Assembly: GCF_041146795.1 (NCBI RefSeq)
Contig: NC_135188.1
Location: forward strand, 370,501 to 434,500
Reading direction: 5' to 3'
From: Maylandia zebra
Lineage: Eukaryota > Chordata > Actinopteri > Cichliformes > Cichlidae
Length of the DNA stretch: 64,000 nt
Under the pieces are notes generated by a model. The model searched no databases. It was given only the letters and a program-made list of their open reading frames with translations, and was not told the DNA's origin. Within the stretch, counting starts at the first letter, position 1. The number at the start of each line of letters is the position of its first letter. Made by a program: the position numbers and the translations under genes. This document shows, in pieces, positions 26,401-35,780 of this stretch.

Positions 26401-27297
26401 CGGAATTCCGAACATTCCGGAACCTTGGTGGATTCCGGAACTCTGAACATTCCGGAATTCCAAACATTCCGGAACCTTTGTGCATTCCGGAACCTTGGTG
26501 CATTCCGGAACTCTGAACATTCCGGAACCTTGGTACATTCTGGAATTCCGAACATATCCGAACCTTGGTGCATTATGGAACTCTGAACATTCCGGAACCT
26601 TGGTACATTCCGGAACTCTTAACATTCCGGAACCTTGGTGCATTCCGGAACTCTGAACATTCCGGAATTCCGAACATTCCGGAACCTTGGTGCATTCCGG
26701 AACTCTGAACATTCCGGAACTCTGAACATTCCGAACATTCCGGAACCTTGGTGCATTCCGGAATTCCGAACACTCCGGATCCTTGGTGTATTCCGGAACT
26801 CTGAACATTCCGGAATTCCGAACATTCCGGAACCTTGGTGCATTCCGGAACCTTGGTGCATTCCGGAATTCTGAACATTCCGGAACCTTGGTGCATTCCG
26901 GAACTCTGAACATTCCGGAACTCTGAACATTCCGGAATTCCGAACATTCCGAAACCTTGGTGCATTCTGGAACTCTGAACATTCCGGAACCTTGGTACAT
27001 TCCGGAACTCTGAACATTCCGGAACCTTGATGCATTCCGGAATTCCGAACATTCCGGAACCTTGGTACATTCCGGAATTCCGAACATTCCGGAACCTTGG
27101 TGCATTCCGGAACTCTGAACATTCCGGAACTCTGAACATTCCGGAATTCCGAACATTCCGGAACCTTGGTGCATTCCGGAACTCTGAACATTCCGGAACT
27201 CTGAACATTCCGGAACCTTTGTGCATTCCGGAACCTTGGTGCATTCCGGAACTCTGAACATTCCGGAATTCCGAACATTCCGGAACCTTGTTGCATT
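14446..27297. repeat. satellite array of 17-18 bp units rich in heat-shock elements
   Basis: About 12.85 kb made almost entirely of three unit types: GGAACCTTGGTGCATTCC (18 bp), GGAACTCTGAACATTCC (17 bp) and GGAATTCCGAACATTCC (17 bp). The units are joined so that TTCCGGAA spans nearly every junction. By length this is roughly 740 units. Types alternate without a simple period, but large blocks recur (see findings). Variants such as CCTTTGTGCATT, GGATCCTTGGTGTATT, CCAGAACCTTGGTTCATT and a 12-bp-deleted TCTGAATTCCGG unit mark individual blocks. The last two unit types followed by any unit give GAAcaTTCcgGAA, an exact HSF trimer site (first at 14474-14486 and 14491-14503). Long open frames in it are artefacts of stop-free units. 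No RNA or protein function is shown by sequence alone. Confidence 0.95.
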
Positions 27298-27303
27298 GAA
27301 AAA

Positions 27304-28071
27304 ATGGAGATCGAGGTAATGGACCTCACACAGGGCGAATTCACCCCCACCAAATCCAAGGGAGGCAGAAGAACAGCGCCCAAACCCCCGACAGCTTCAC
27401 ACTCCAGCCTGCCACGCACCACTCAGGATAGACTGAAATCCTGCGTGCAGACCCGCCTCCAAACGAGGAGAATTGAGGAATCCTCCCTGTCTCCTCCCTC
27501 TTCACCAGGTTCACCTATTCAGCAAACGCACCCTCCAACGAGACACCCGAACACGCAGAAGAAACTGCAAGACTGGAGTCTTCACATCAGAGAAACATCA
27601 CTCATCATGGGTGATTCGAATGTGAGCACACTCCCATCCTTTTCAGCACCAGGAATACAAATTGACAGTTTTCCCGGGGCGAAATGGTGCCACGCACAAG
27701 CCCTTTTGGAAAAAGCGACCTGCGACGAAGATTTGGAAACACTGGTGTTATCTTTTGGCCTAAACAATAGGTCACAAAGAGACAAGAGCACACCGGTCAC
27801 AGAGCTGAAAAAGGCACTGCAGACAGCCCAGGAAAGATTTCCTGAGGCTGACATCTACATTCCAGCTATTAACTTCTCCTCAGCTCTGCCCCAGAATGAG
27901 CAGGAAACACTGCTGCACTTGAACACTTTTATTGCAGGTCTGGACGAACACATACCTACTCTTCCTGCTTCAATGTTCCACACAGAAAAGGACAATATCC
28001 ACTGGACTGATAAGACAGCGAAGTGTATGTTGGAGCATTGGAGTAACTATGTAAATGTGGTGTCCCCATGA
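27304..28071 (+). CDS. ORF1 of Penelope-like element: SGNH-hydrolase-like protein
   Basis: 255 codons. The N-terminal 95 residues are basic and Ser/Pro/Thr-rich (many RR, KPP and PSSPGSP motifs) and probably disordered. From about residue 100 a globular part begins MGDSNVS, resembling the GDS nucleophile block of SGNH/GDSL esterases. A VLSFGLNNR block (the N position) follows, and a C-terminal IHWTDKTA lies where the catalytic His would sit. Esterase-like first ORFs are established for some LINEs (CR1/L2). Their role here, perhaps in RNP or membrane handling, is inference. The start is the first ATG, 6 bp past the satellite. The stop TGA overlaps the ORF2 ATG. Confidence 0.6.
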   Translation: MEIEVMDLTQGEFTPTKSKGGRRTAPKPPTASHSSLPRTTQDRLKSCVQTRLQTRRIEESSLSPPSSPGSPIQQTHPPTRHPNTQKKLQDWSLHIRETSLIMGDSNVSTLPSFSAPGIQIDSFPGAKWCHAQALLEKATCDEDLETLVLSFGLNNRSQRDKSTPVTELKKALQTAQERFPEADIYIPAINFSSALPQNEQETLLHLNTFIAGLDEHIPTLPASMFHTEKDNIHWTDKTAKCMLEHWSNYVNVVSP

Positions 28072-29228
28072 ACCCAGCCAACAGGGAGGGGGTAAGTTGT
28101 GACAATTGCAACAGTGTCATTAATTTATCTAAACACTTTCAGCCTTCCACTGCTCAGTGGACCCTTTTAAGTAGGGGCCTTAATTTCATTCCCACAAAAG
28201 ATCACAATAAAAATTTCCTATTACAATGTAGATACGACATTCAACAATACCACAGAAGGGTCAAATTGGCTATACATTATGGGGATAAGTCTGATACAGA
28301 ACCCCAACCCTTCACTCCCAAATCTGATTGGTCTCCTCCCTTGGGCCAGCTTCCACATGAGGTGTCCACCTTGGTGAAAGCTGATTATGAATATTTTGAT
28401 AATCATTTCCAGATTGACCGCATCAAACCTAACTTAAAGGGAGAAGAAACCAAAGCTCTAAAAGAACTAAGAGAAAACAAACAAATAATTATAAAACCGG
28501 CAGACAAAGGAAGTGCTGTGGTCATCCTGGACAGAGATCAATATTTACAGGAGGGCTACAGACAACTAAATGATACAACATACTACTCAAAATTGAAGAA
28601 ACCCATCTATTTGGACACACTGCCTATTGTGGAGAAAATAATTAATAATCTTTATCAAAAGAAATTCATTAATATGAAACAAAAAAACTATTTATTAGGC
28701 TCCTCTGAGCCAAGAGGAAGGCTGTTTTATTTGCTACCCAAAATCCACAAAGACCCGGCAAAGTGGTCTGTACCATTCCAGGTGCCCCCCGGGCGTCCCA
28801 TCGTATCTGACTGTGAAAGTGAAACATACCACACAGCAGAATACCTGGACTTTTTCCTGAATCCCTTGTCCACAAAGCATGATAGTTACATTAAAGACAC
28901 ATATGACTTTGTGGAGAAGGTGAAACAGGCAGAGGTACCCCCTAACTCATTTCTCTTCTCGATTGACATTGACAGCCTGTACACCAATATTGACATTAAG
29001 GAGGGAATGAACTCCATTAGGAATATTTTCCACAAATATCCAGAAAAGAAAAGGCCAGAAAAAGAATTATTACAATTATTGGAAATCAATCTGACAAGAA
29101 ATGACTTTGAATTCAATGGGGACTTCTTACAAATAAAAGGGACAGCCATGGGCAAGAAATTTGCCCCAGCATACGCCAACATATTCATGGCTGAATGGGA
29201 AACTGCAGCCCTGTCACATCAGGCTTAA
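28068..29228 (+). CDS. ORF2 of Penelope-like element: reverse transcriptase, truncated
   Basis: 386 codons. An N-terminal region is followed by PLE reverse transcriptase blocks: IIKPADKGSAVVILDRDQY (about residue 143-161), FYLLPKIHK, GRPIVS, motif A in FSIDIDSLYTNI, and motif B in GTAMGKKFAPAYANIFMAEWE near the end. The expected YLDD motif C and the C-terminal GIY-YIG endonuclease are missing because the frame ends soon after motif B. The protein would be inactive. The start codon overlaps the ORF1 stop (ATGA), suggesting reinitiation or coupled translation in the intact element. Confidence 0.75.
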   Translation: MNPANREGVSCDNCNSVINLSKHFQPSTAQWTLLSRGLNFIPTKDHNKNFLLQCRYDIQQYHRRVKLAIHYGDKSDTEPQPFTPKSDWSPPLGQLPHEVSTLVKADYEYFDNHFQIDRIKPNLKGEETKALKELRENKQIIIKPADKGSAVVILDRDQYLQEGYRQLNDTTYYSKLKKPIYLDTLPIVEKIINNLYQKKFINMKQKNYLLGSSEPRGRLFYLLPKIHKDPAKWSVPFQVPPGRPIVSDCESETYHTAEYLDFFLNPLSTKHDSYIKDTYDFVEKVKQAEVPPNSFLFSIDIDSLYTNIDIKEGMNSIRNIFHKYPEKKRPEKELLQLLEINLTRNDFEFNGDFLQIKGTAMGKKFAPAYANIFMAEWETAALSHQA

Positions 29229-29662
29229 TGTGTAACGGTCCTATCAGCATGTCCTGAGACCAATTAATGAATTCTTACCTTTTGATGAAAGTGATGAAGC
29301 TGCATGGGCTGAAGGACTTCCTGTTGGAGGAAAGTTCACCTCGAGTAATAAATTGGTCTTCAAAAAAAGTAGCTATGACATTTGTACTCAATTATTTGAG
29401 AAGGAAAAACAAAATACAAAGTCAGACTAAAACACTTAAATACATTCATAAAGTAAGTAATGACAACATCACATCCAAGATGTAACGCACTGCAAATGGA
29501 TGCCCTGGTACTTCAGTGTATTACATCTGTCTTGTTTTTGTGCATAATTTGTGTGTCTGGACACTCTGGATATTCTTCAAAGAGCTTCTTAACTACAGGA
29601 CTAAAACACTGTTGGTTTTCTTCCAGTATTTGTCGCATCTGCAATGGATTTACTACAGATTT
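29229..29662. other. unassigned junction sequence between PLE and L2
   Basis: On the plus strand, about 29250-29425 holds a short open frame (LRPINEFLPFDESDEAAWAEG) with no PLE resemblance I recognise. On the minus strand, about 29515-29655 encodes a peptide containing QMRQILEENQQCFSPVVKKL. Both look like pieces of other genes or transposons. Neither could be assigned. Confidence 0.35.
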
Positions 29663-30239
29663 TTGGCTGCTTCTAACAGCTTGGATGGGTTTAGGGACAC
29701 TGTCACCTCCTATGTCCACTTCTGCGAGGACAGCATTGTGCCATCACGCACCAGGGTGAGTTATAACAATGGCAAACCCTGGTTTACTCCTAAACTCAAA
29801 CAGCTGTGGCTAGAAAAGAGAAAGGCATTCAGACGCAAAGTCAGGGACTGCTACAGAGAGGCCAAGTATAGCTTGAGTAAAGACGTGGGCACTGCTAAAC
29901 ATCAGCACTCTGAGAAGGTGCAGCAGCAGATCTCAGAGAACGACTCGGCCTCTGTTTGGAGAAGTTTTAGGAATATCACCAACTACAAGCCTAAGACCCT
30001 CCACTCCACTGAGGACTTGCTCTTGGCCAACACCCTTAACGACTTTTACTGCCGTTTTGATGAGCCATCAAGCAGCCTTCACACCTCCAACAGCCCCAAC
30101 AATAGAGACACTTTGGACACTCATTCCCCAAGCCTTCAGACCTCCACCACGTCATTCAGCAGCATCTGGACTCCCCTGGGAACCTACGCCAGGATCATGT
30201 CTGTGGACTTCAGCTTTGCCTTCAACACCATCCTCCCAG

Positions 30240-30889
30240 TGTCACGGTTCTGGGTCAGTTTGACCCAGTATTTTGAGTTGTTATGTTTTTGGTGTGTTTT
30301 TGCATTTTGGATTCTTTTCTTATTATGATGATAATGATGATTATGACTCTATGTTTCGGTTATTCTTGTTTAGGGATTAGTTCGTAGGTTTTTGTGTTCT
30401 CATGTTTATTGCAGGTTTAGTTCAGTGTCTAGTCTGTCTCTCTGTGTCGTGTCTGCATGTTTGTTTAGTGGTGTCTTGTTTCCTGTTTTACTCTGAAGGT
30501 TCATGTTCCCGTCTTGTGTCAGTGTTCCTAGCCTTGTTCCTCCTGTCTCATTAGGTCTTATTCCTCCCAGCTGTGTTCCCCTTCTGTCTCTAATTCCTTG
30601 ATGACTGCCTCAGTGTATTTAAGCCCAGTGTGTCTTTGTGTCAGTGTCAGATTGTCTGTTATCCTCACCTCGTATTTTCGTAGTTTCCCTTATTGTGACA
30701 CTGTGTTTCATAGCCTGCTTAGTTACTCTGTGTTTATAGTTTTTTCCATAGTTCCTTCACAGAGTGTCTTAGCCTTTTTAGTTTACGCAGTGTTCTCTGT
30801 CTTCTTAGTTTTCCCAGTTTCAGTGTTCCCTAGTGTTTTTGTTATGCCTTCAGCCACAATAAAGGCTTGCCTTATTTTGGATTGAGCAA
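30240..30889 (+). repeat. truncated, diverged LTR inserted in L2
   Basis: Starts TGTCACGGTTCTGGGTCAGT like the LTR at 10315 and keeps the same T-rich, GTCTGTCT-rich style, ending near an AATAAAGG signal. The CCGTGACA right end is missing. L2 coding sequence (TTTGCTGATGACACC) resumes immediately after, with about 250 bp of L2 lost at the junction. Confidence 0.65.
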
Positions 30890-31129
30890 TTGAGTTTGCT
30901 GATGACACCACCGTTATCGGACTCATCTAGGAGGGGTTTGAGTCTGCCTACAGGATGGAGGCTGAACATCTGGTGTCCTGGTGCAGCCACAACAACCTGG
31001 TGCTGAACGCCCAGGAGAATCCCACTCCCCCAATAATGCTGACTGACACTCTCATCACCACTGTGGACTCATTCCGCCTCCTGGGTACCGCCATCACTAG
31101 GACCTCAAGTGGGAGCCCACCATCACCTC

Positions 31130-32376
31130 TAGGGATAGGAGTTGAGAATCGGTTCCCACTGTTTCAATTCCTTGGAATTGTTTGCCATTTTTGCAAACGA
31201 TTCCCTTATCGATTCCAGTCGCCTCGAATGATGTCACCACATTGCGTAGCATCTTTTACCCAGTAGGAAACATGGCGCCTAAGCGGCACAAACACTCAAA
31301 AGTTTGGTTACACTTTATGAGAAAGGATGACAACAGGGCAACGTGCGATACTTTAGGGCGACCGTGGCTCAGGGGGTTGGGAAGCGCATCTGTAACCGGA
31401 AGGTTGCCGGTTCGATCCCTGGGCTCTCTGTCCTGGTCGTTGTGTCCTTGGGCAAGACGCTTTACCCTACTGGTGTTGGCCAGAGGGGCCGATGGCGCAA
31501 TATGGCAGCCTTGCTTCTGTCAGTCTGCCCCAGGGCAGCTGTGGCTACAACTGTAGCTTGCCTCCACCAGTGTGTGAATGTGAGAGTGAATGAATAGTGG
31601 CATTGTAAAGTGCTTTGGGTGCCTTGAAAAGCGCTATATAAATCCAATCCATTATTAATACTTGCAAAGTAGATATTTCATTTAAGGGGGGGGACACACC
31701 TCGAATATGCAAAAGTATTTGCTCACAAAACACGGGATGGCCTTAAATGAATGTGATGTTTTTGATCCGCTCCGGACTAGCGAAGCTCAACCCAGCAGCA
31801 GCGATAGCGTTTGCACGTCATCTCCCATTAATACTGTAGGTAACTATTCAACTAACATTGCATATTATATTAGCAGGCTTTGCCTTATTACAAAACCTGC
31901 TATTACTGTGAATTGCATTTAGGTGACCATGACGAGAGAGACAGAGTCTGGCTGGCTCAGATGCTGGCAATTCTCGCTGCAGTCTACAGTTAGCTTCTCC
32001 TTTCACATAGGCAGGGAAAAGTAAAATGACACAGGCCAGGAGGCCAGGATAGACGAATGTCACCGAGCAGTTGATTGTATTTTTTGCTGGCTGATAGAGT
32101 TTTATTTTTGAGTGCCCAGCTCATATATACTTTTAAAAAGGAGCCGTAGGCTGTGGATCTCTTAAGATCTCACTGTTGGGTTTGTAATGTCATGCTACTC
32201 CTACATTTCTGTTTTGTTCAAAGAGAAGATATAAAACAAAGTTCAAAGCTAATCGACCTGTGTGTTCTCCTTTTTTAAAAATAAGAATCAATAAGAGAAT
32301 TGATAAAGAATCTAATCGTTAAACAGAATCGAAAATGGAATCGGAATCATGAAAATCTTATCAATCCCCATCCCTA
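31130..32376. mobile_element. hAT-type DNA transposon with BED-finger remnant
   Basis: Ends are TAGGGATAGGAGTTGA on the left and the inverted TCAATCCCCATCCCTA on the right. Flanking 8-mers ATCACCTC and ATTACCTC match at 7 of 8 positions, the hAT target-site length, and sit within L2 sequence. Inside, the plus strand encodes a broken BED zinc finger: SKVWLHFMRKDDNRATC before the SINE and SNMQKYLLTKHG after it. No catalytic domain remains. Confidence 0.75.
31356..31655 (+). repeat. tRNA-derived SINE inside the hAT element
   Basis: The head has tRNA-like promoter boxes: ACCGTGGCTCAGGGGGTTGG (box A region) and GGTTCGATCCC (box B, about 31410-31420). The body runs through CCTTGGGCAAGACGC and ends AAAGCGCTATATAAATCCA. 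An ATACTT word on both sides may be the target duplication. It interrupts the BED finger between its Cys and His pairs. Confidence 0.8.
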
Positions 32377-33016
32377 ATTACCTCCGTCATAAAGAAGCCC
32401 CAGCAGAGGATGTACTTCCTGACAGAGGATGCAATTCTACAGTGCAATCACCTCCTCCATCACCGTGTGGTACGCTGGAGCCACCATCAGGGACAAATAG
32501 AGACTGCAGCGTGTTGTGCGCTCTGCTGAGAAGGTGATTGGCTGCAGACTCCCATCTCTGCAGCACCTGTACACCTCCAGGACACTGGGGCGTGCAGCTC
32601 GGATCACAGCTGACCCTTCTCACCCTGGACACAGTCTGTTTGACCTGCTTCCCTCAGGCAGGAGGCTCCGGTCCATTCGCACCAGAACTTCTTGCCATAA
32701 GAACAGTTTCTTCCCCTCTGCTGTTGGACTCATGAACAAGAACCGTATGACTGTTCGCACCACTAACACATGACCCTATACTGTGTTCTCTGCATCCGTT
32801 CCATTTTTGCACTGACCATCACCTGCGCACATGTATATATCAATCTGCTTAGCACTTTTTATTTTTATGTTTATTTAAGCAATGTCTGACAGTATGTTTT
32901 GCACTAAGTACCGCAGCAATTTCCTAATGTTGTAAACCTGCTCAACATTTGGCAATAAAACCCTTTCTCTATCTGATTGTGTCAGCAGTGTTTGATGTTT
33001 TTTTTCTCTTACTGAC

Positions 33017-33257
33017 CTTCTGTCAGCCTCCCTAAAATTGACCTCGCCACCTCCATCACATTGTCTGAATACACCTGCACCATCACTTCTACTGTTTTCA
33101 GTCTGTCTGCGTTCTCCAGCTGGCACTTATAGATTTTAGGGAAGTCAGCTCCAGGTTCATACCGCAGGTAAAAGTGGAAAAGCTTCAGCTCCTCTTCTCC
33201 CAATTTCTTCAACATTTCCAGGAGCTGCACAGGTGAGGGCTTCTCCATCTTTGATCT
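33017..33257 (-). pseudogene. orphan pyrin-domain exon, copy 2
   Basis: Identical to the exon at 9612-9852, including the acceptor, ATG (at 33248) and donor. It is part of the duplicated block. No NACHT or leucine-rich repeat exons are nearby either. Confidence 0.7.
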
Positions 33258-33719
33258 GTTAAACATGAAATCATGTGAACAGTAAGTCTCATCACATCTA
33301 CTTTTTACTAATTTAATATATTTCACAGCAGATTACATGTTTGATTATTTAAGATTTACTTAGGATTGATTTTTTTTCTGGATGGATTCTTCTGTGATGG
33401 GAATAACATCACAAACTGCATGATAAAGAATCGATAATGAGACCTGATGTCTGTGAAGGTTCTCATGAGACCTGATACAATAAGAACTGACCCCAAAACA
33501 CCAAACGATCATTAAAAGAGAATTGTGCAGAACTAAGTGTAACATGTAACTTTAACTCTAACACTGCTGTTAAAATGTAAATGAAATAAAAACTGATTGA
33601 ACTGATCAACGTGTCAACAGAATACAAAGAGAGCTTACAGACTTTAGAAAACTATTTAAAATCAGCTGAGTGAATAAAAATGTAATATGAATTTAAATAA
33701 AGAAAATAAAAGCAGAAGA

Positions 33720-34360
33720 TGTCACGGTTCTGGGTCAGTTTCGACCCAGTATTTTGAGTTTTGATTGATTAGTTTATTTTTGAATGTTTGTTGTGGTTTT
33801 GGGCGTTAGAATTCTATGTTTCTGTTTATTCATGTTTAAGGATTTGTTCTCGGTTGTATCTCACGTTTAGTTTAGTTCAGGTTCCATGTGTCATTCTGTC
33901 TGTCTGTCTCAGTGTCAGGTCTGCATCTTGGTGTAGTGTTCTCGTTTCCTGTTTTATTTTGAAGGTCTGCGTCTCATGTGAGTGTGTTCAGTTTTACCTC
34001 TGTCTCGTCTTGTTGATTATTCCCAGCTGTGTCCACCACCTGTGTGTAATTCCCCTGTGTTTCTCTGTGTGTATTTAAGTCGTGTCCTCTGTCATTGTAG
34101 TTGCTGGTCTGTCTGTGTATTCAACACTGTCTCATCTGTGTGTTTCCTTGCTGTCAACCGCCAAGTGTTTCTGCTCACTTTCATTCATGTTCAGGTTCGT
34201 GTTCTGTAGTCAGTTTGTTCCTAGTCTAGTTTAGTCCTTGTTTGGTTCGCCTTTTGTCCATTTTTATTTTGTGTTTAATAAACCACCATCACACCTTTAC
34301 AAGTGCCTGCGTTTGGATCCTCCTTTATTTTCCACACGGCTCATCTCACTCGCCGTGACA
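33720..34360 (+). repeat. long terminal repeat, copy 2
   Basis: Same TGTCACGG...CCGTGACA ends as the copy at 10315, with the single substitution at 34081. It is not the 3' LTR of copy 1 but its duplicate: the flanking pyrin exon and gag-like ORF are in the same order. Confidence 0.75.
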
Positions 34361-34377
34361 GTACGGACCAGCCAGAT

Positions 34378-34758
34378 ATGGATCCAGCGGCATTCACCCC
34401 ACCCACGGAGCTTTGGGATCTCATAATGAACTCTGCTTCAAAATTAATTAACCTGTGGCTAGAGCATGAGGGAGAAGCATTTCTCTACCTTCTGGAAGCC
34501 AGGCTACAACAGCTTATTTCCGATTATCCCTGGCTATTGGACTCACTGCACCCTGTGGTACAAAACTTCATTCTCCACGAACTCCACCTTCACCCCCCCG
34601 CCGCTACCGCTCGCCCGCTCGTTTCAGTGGAGCACGTGCCGTCCGAACTGCTGGATGAGGTGTTACCCGGCCCGTCGGAGCCGACTCCAAGCGCGGCACC
34701 GGCGCGGCACCCCACCGCCGGACTTCAGGATGTCAAAACAGCCGGCTGTGGTGGGTGA
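34378..34758 (+). CDS. gag-like ORF of LTR element, copy 2
   Basis: 126-codon duplicate of 10973-11353 with the same start and stop. The downstream +1 frame runs on from about 34466 and is cut by the N gap at 35267. Confidence 0.5.
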   Translation: MDPAAFTPPTELWDLIMNSASKLINLWLEHEGEAFLYLLEARLQQLISDYPWLLDSLHPVVQNFILHELHLHPPAATARPLVSVEHVPSELLDEVLPGPSEPTPSAAPARHPTAGLQDVKTAGCGG

Positions 34759-35266
34759 AACAGACACTCTTTCTGTTCCTTCTGACCCAGATACTAGGTC
34801 TATTTCTTCTGGAGCTATTTTTTGTGTCTCCTCTAAAAATAATAAGGATTTCTCTGTCTCACCTATGACCATTGCTCCTAAGACTGCTTTTGTTGAGCCG
34901 ACTTTTCGTGTTAATGACTATGTTCACGCTGTTGTTCCCATGCCCGGAGTAGCTGAGCCTAGCACTACAAACATAGGGAATTTAAGTGTCAGGGAAGCTT
35001 TCTTGTCTCCGTCAGTTCCTTCAGGGAAAGCAATAAACCTTTCTGAAACTGTTTTTTCTGGCCATATCGTCCCATCCTCACTTTCACCCCAGTCAGCAGC
35101 CCAGCTGCCCTCAGTTCAGTCAGACACTCCACAATTTATTACGCCTCCACTACAACTGTCTCCACTACTGGTAGGTCAGTCTGTAGCCGCTTCGCTGCCT
35201 ATAGCTCTGTTGCCACCAGTTCAGCTGTCTGCCCATCCTCACCTTCTCATTCAAAGCAGGAAACAC

Positions 35267-35366
35267 NNNNNNNNNNNNNNNNNNNNNNNNNNNNNNNNNN
35301 NNNNNNNNNNNNNNNNNNNNNNNNNNNNNNNNNNNNNNNNNNNNNNNNNNNNNNNNNNNNNNNNNN
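35267..35366. other. assembly gap (100 N)
   Basis: Exactly 100 unknown bases, a conventional placeholder length. It truncates the duplicated LTR element at the position equivalent to 11862 in copy 1. The true length is unknown. Confidence 1.
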
Positions 35367-35780
35367 ATTACATCTTTCCCATCTTTCTTTCTAAGAACAT
35401 TAGTAAATAGTATATAGTTTATATATATATATATATTACTGGATCTCCATTTAGTTTATTATTATTGCTACTGCACCTCAGTGTTGCATGTTGCACCTTG
35501 CTGATTTGAAGGTCTTTATATTCACGGCTACATCCACCCTGGAGGAGATCAGATTACTTTTCTTAAATCCACTGTAAACATGTTTGTAAAGCCTGCAGCC
35601 ACAGGATCTGTGGTCTGAATTTACCTTTAAGTTCTTCCTTAAGGCCTTAAAAAATATTAAACAATTATTTTTTTTAATAGAGCATCTTTCCATCCACTTG
35701 CTTTTCACTTTCTTGTAGCTTGTGTAAATTCTACCATGTTATTATAATTTGCCTCATAATTACACCTGTTTTATTTTTAG

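Larger units (their letters stand above)
27304..29228 (+). mobile_element. Penelope-like retroelement, 3'-truncated
   Basis: Two ORFs on the plus strand overlap at ATGA. The second has the reverse transcriptase signature of Penelope-like elements. The left end lies against the satellite with no room for a 5'UTR. The right end is lost: the frame stops before motif C, the thumb and any GIY-YIG endonuclease. No flanking repeats typical of PLE insertions were found. Confidence 0.7.
29663..33000 (+). mobile_element. L2-type LINE copy 2, broken by insertions
   Basis: Starts at the sequence matching 7385 of copy 1 (GGCTGCTTCTAACAGCTTGG) and has internal deletions; most of the reverse transcriptase from KAPGPDG to before FADD is gone. 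It is split by an LTR fragment at 30240-30889 and a hAT element at 31130-32376, and resumes at 32377. The 5' and middle parts differ from copy 1 by scattered substitutions and frameshifts. From 32702 to its 3' end it is identical to copy 1. That abrupt change marks a recombination breakpoint. Confidence 0.8.
32702..35266. repeat. near-identical duplicate of 9297-11861
   Basis: Every landmark is shifted by exactly 23,405 bp: the L2 3' end, pyrin exon, LTR and gag-like ORF. The only mismatch I noticed is T at 10676 versus C at 34081. Immediately left of 32702 the two sequences differ by several substitutions within 25 bp. On the right the copy ends at the N gap. Confidence 0.9.

Noticed and set aside
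14446..27297. CRISPR-like array
   Set aside because: Direct repeats are contiguous with no unique spacers and no cas genes; the host is a vertebrate.
14274..27422. Giant minus-strand ORFs (784, 863, 1732, 1393 codons and others) across the array
   Set aside because: They overlap in different frames, start and stop at unit variants, have no splice or promoter context, and follow automatically from stop-free 17-18 bp units.
33720..34360. 3' LTR of the element at 10315
   Set aside because: It is followed by the same gag-like ORF and preceded by the same pyrin exon, so it is the duplicated 5' LTR.
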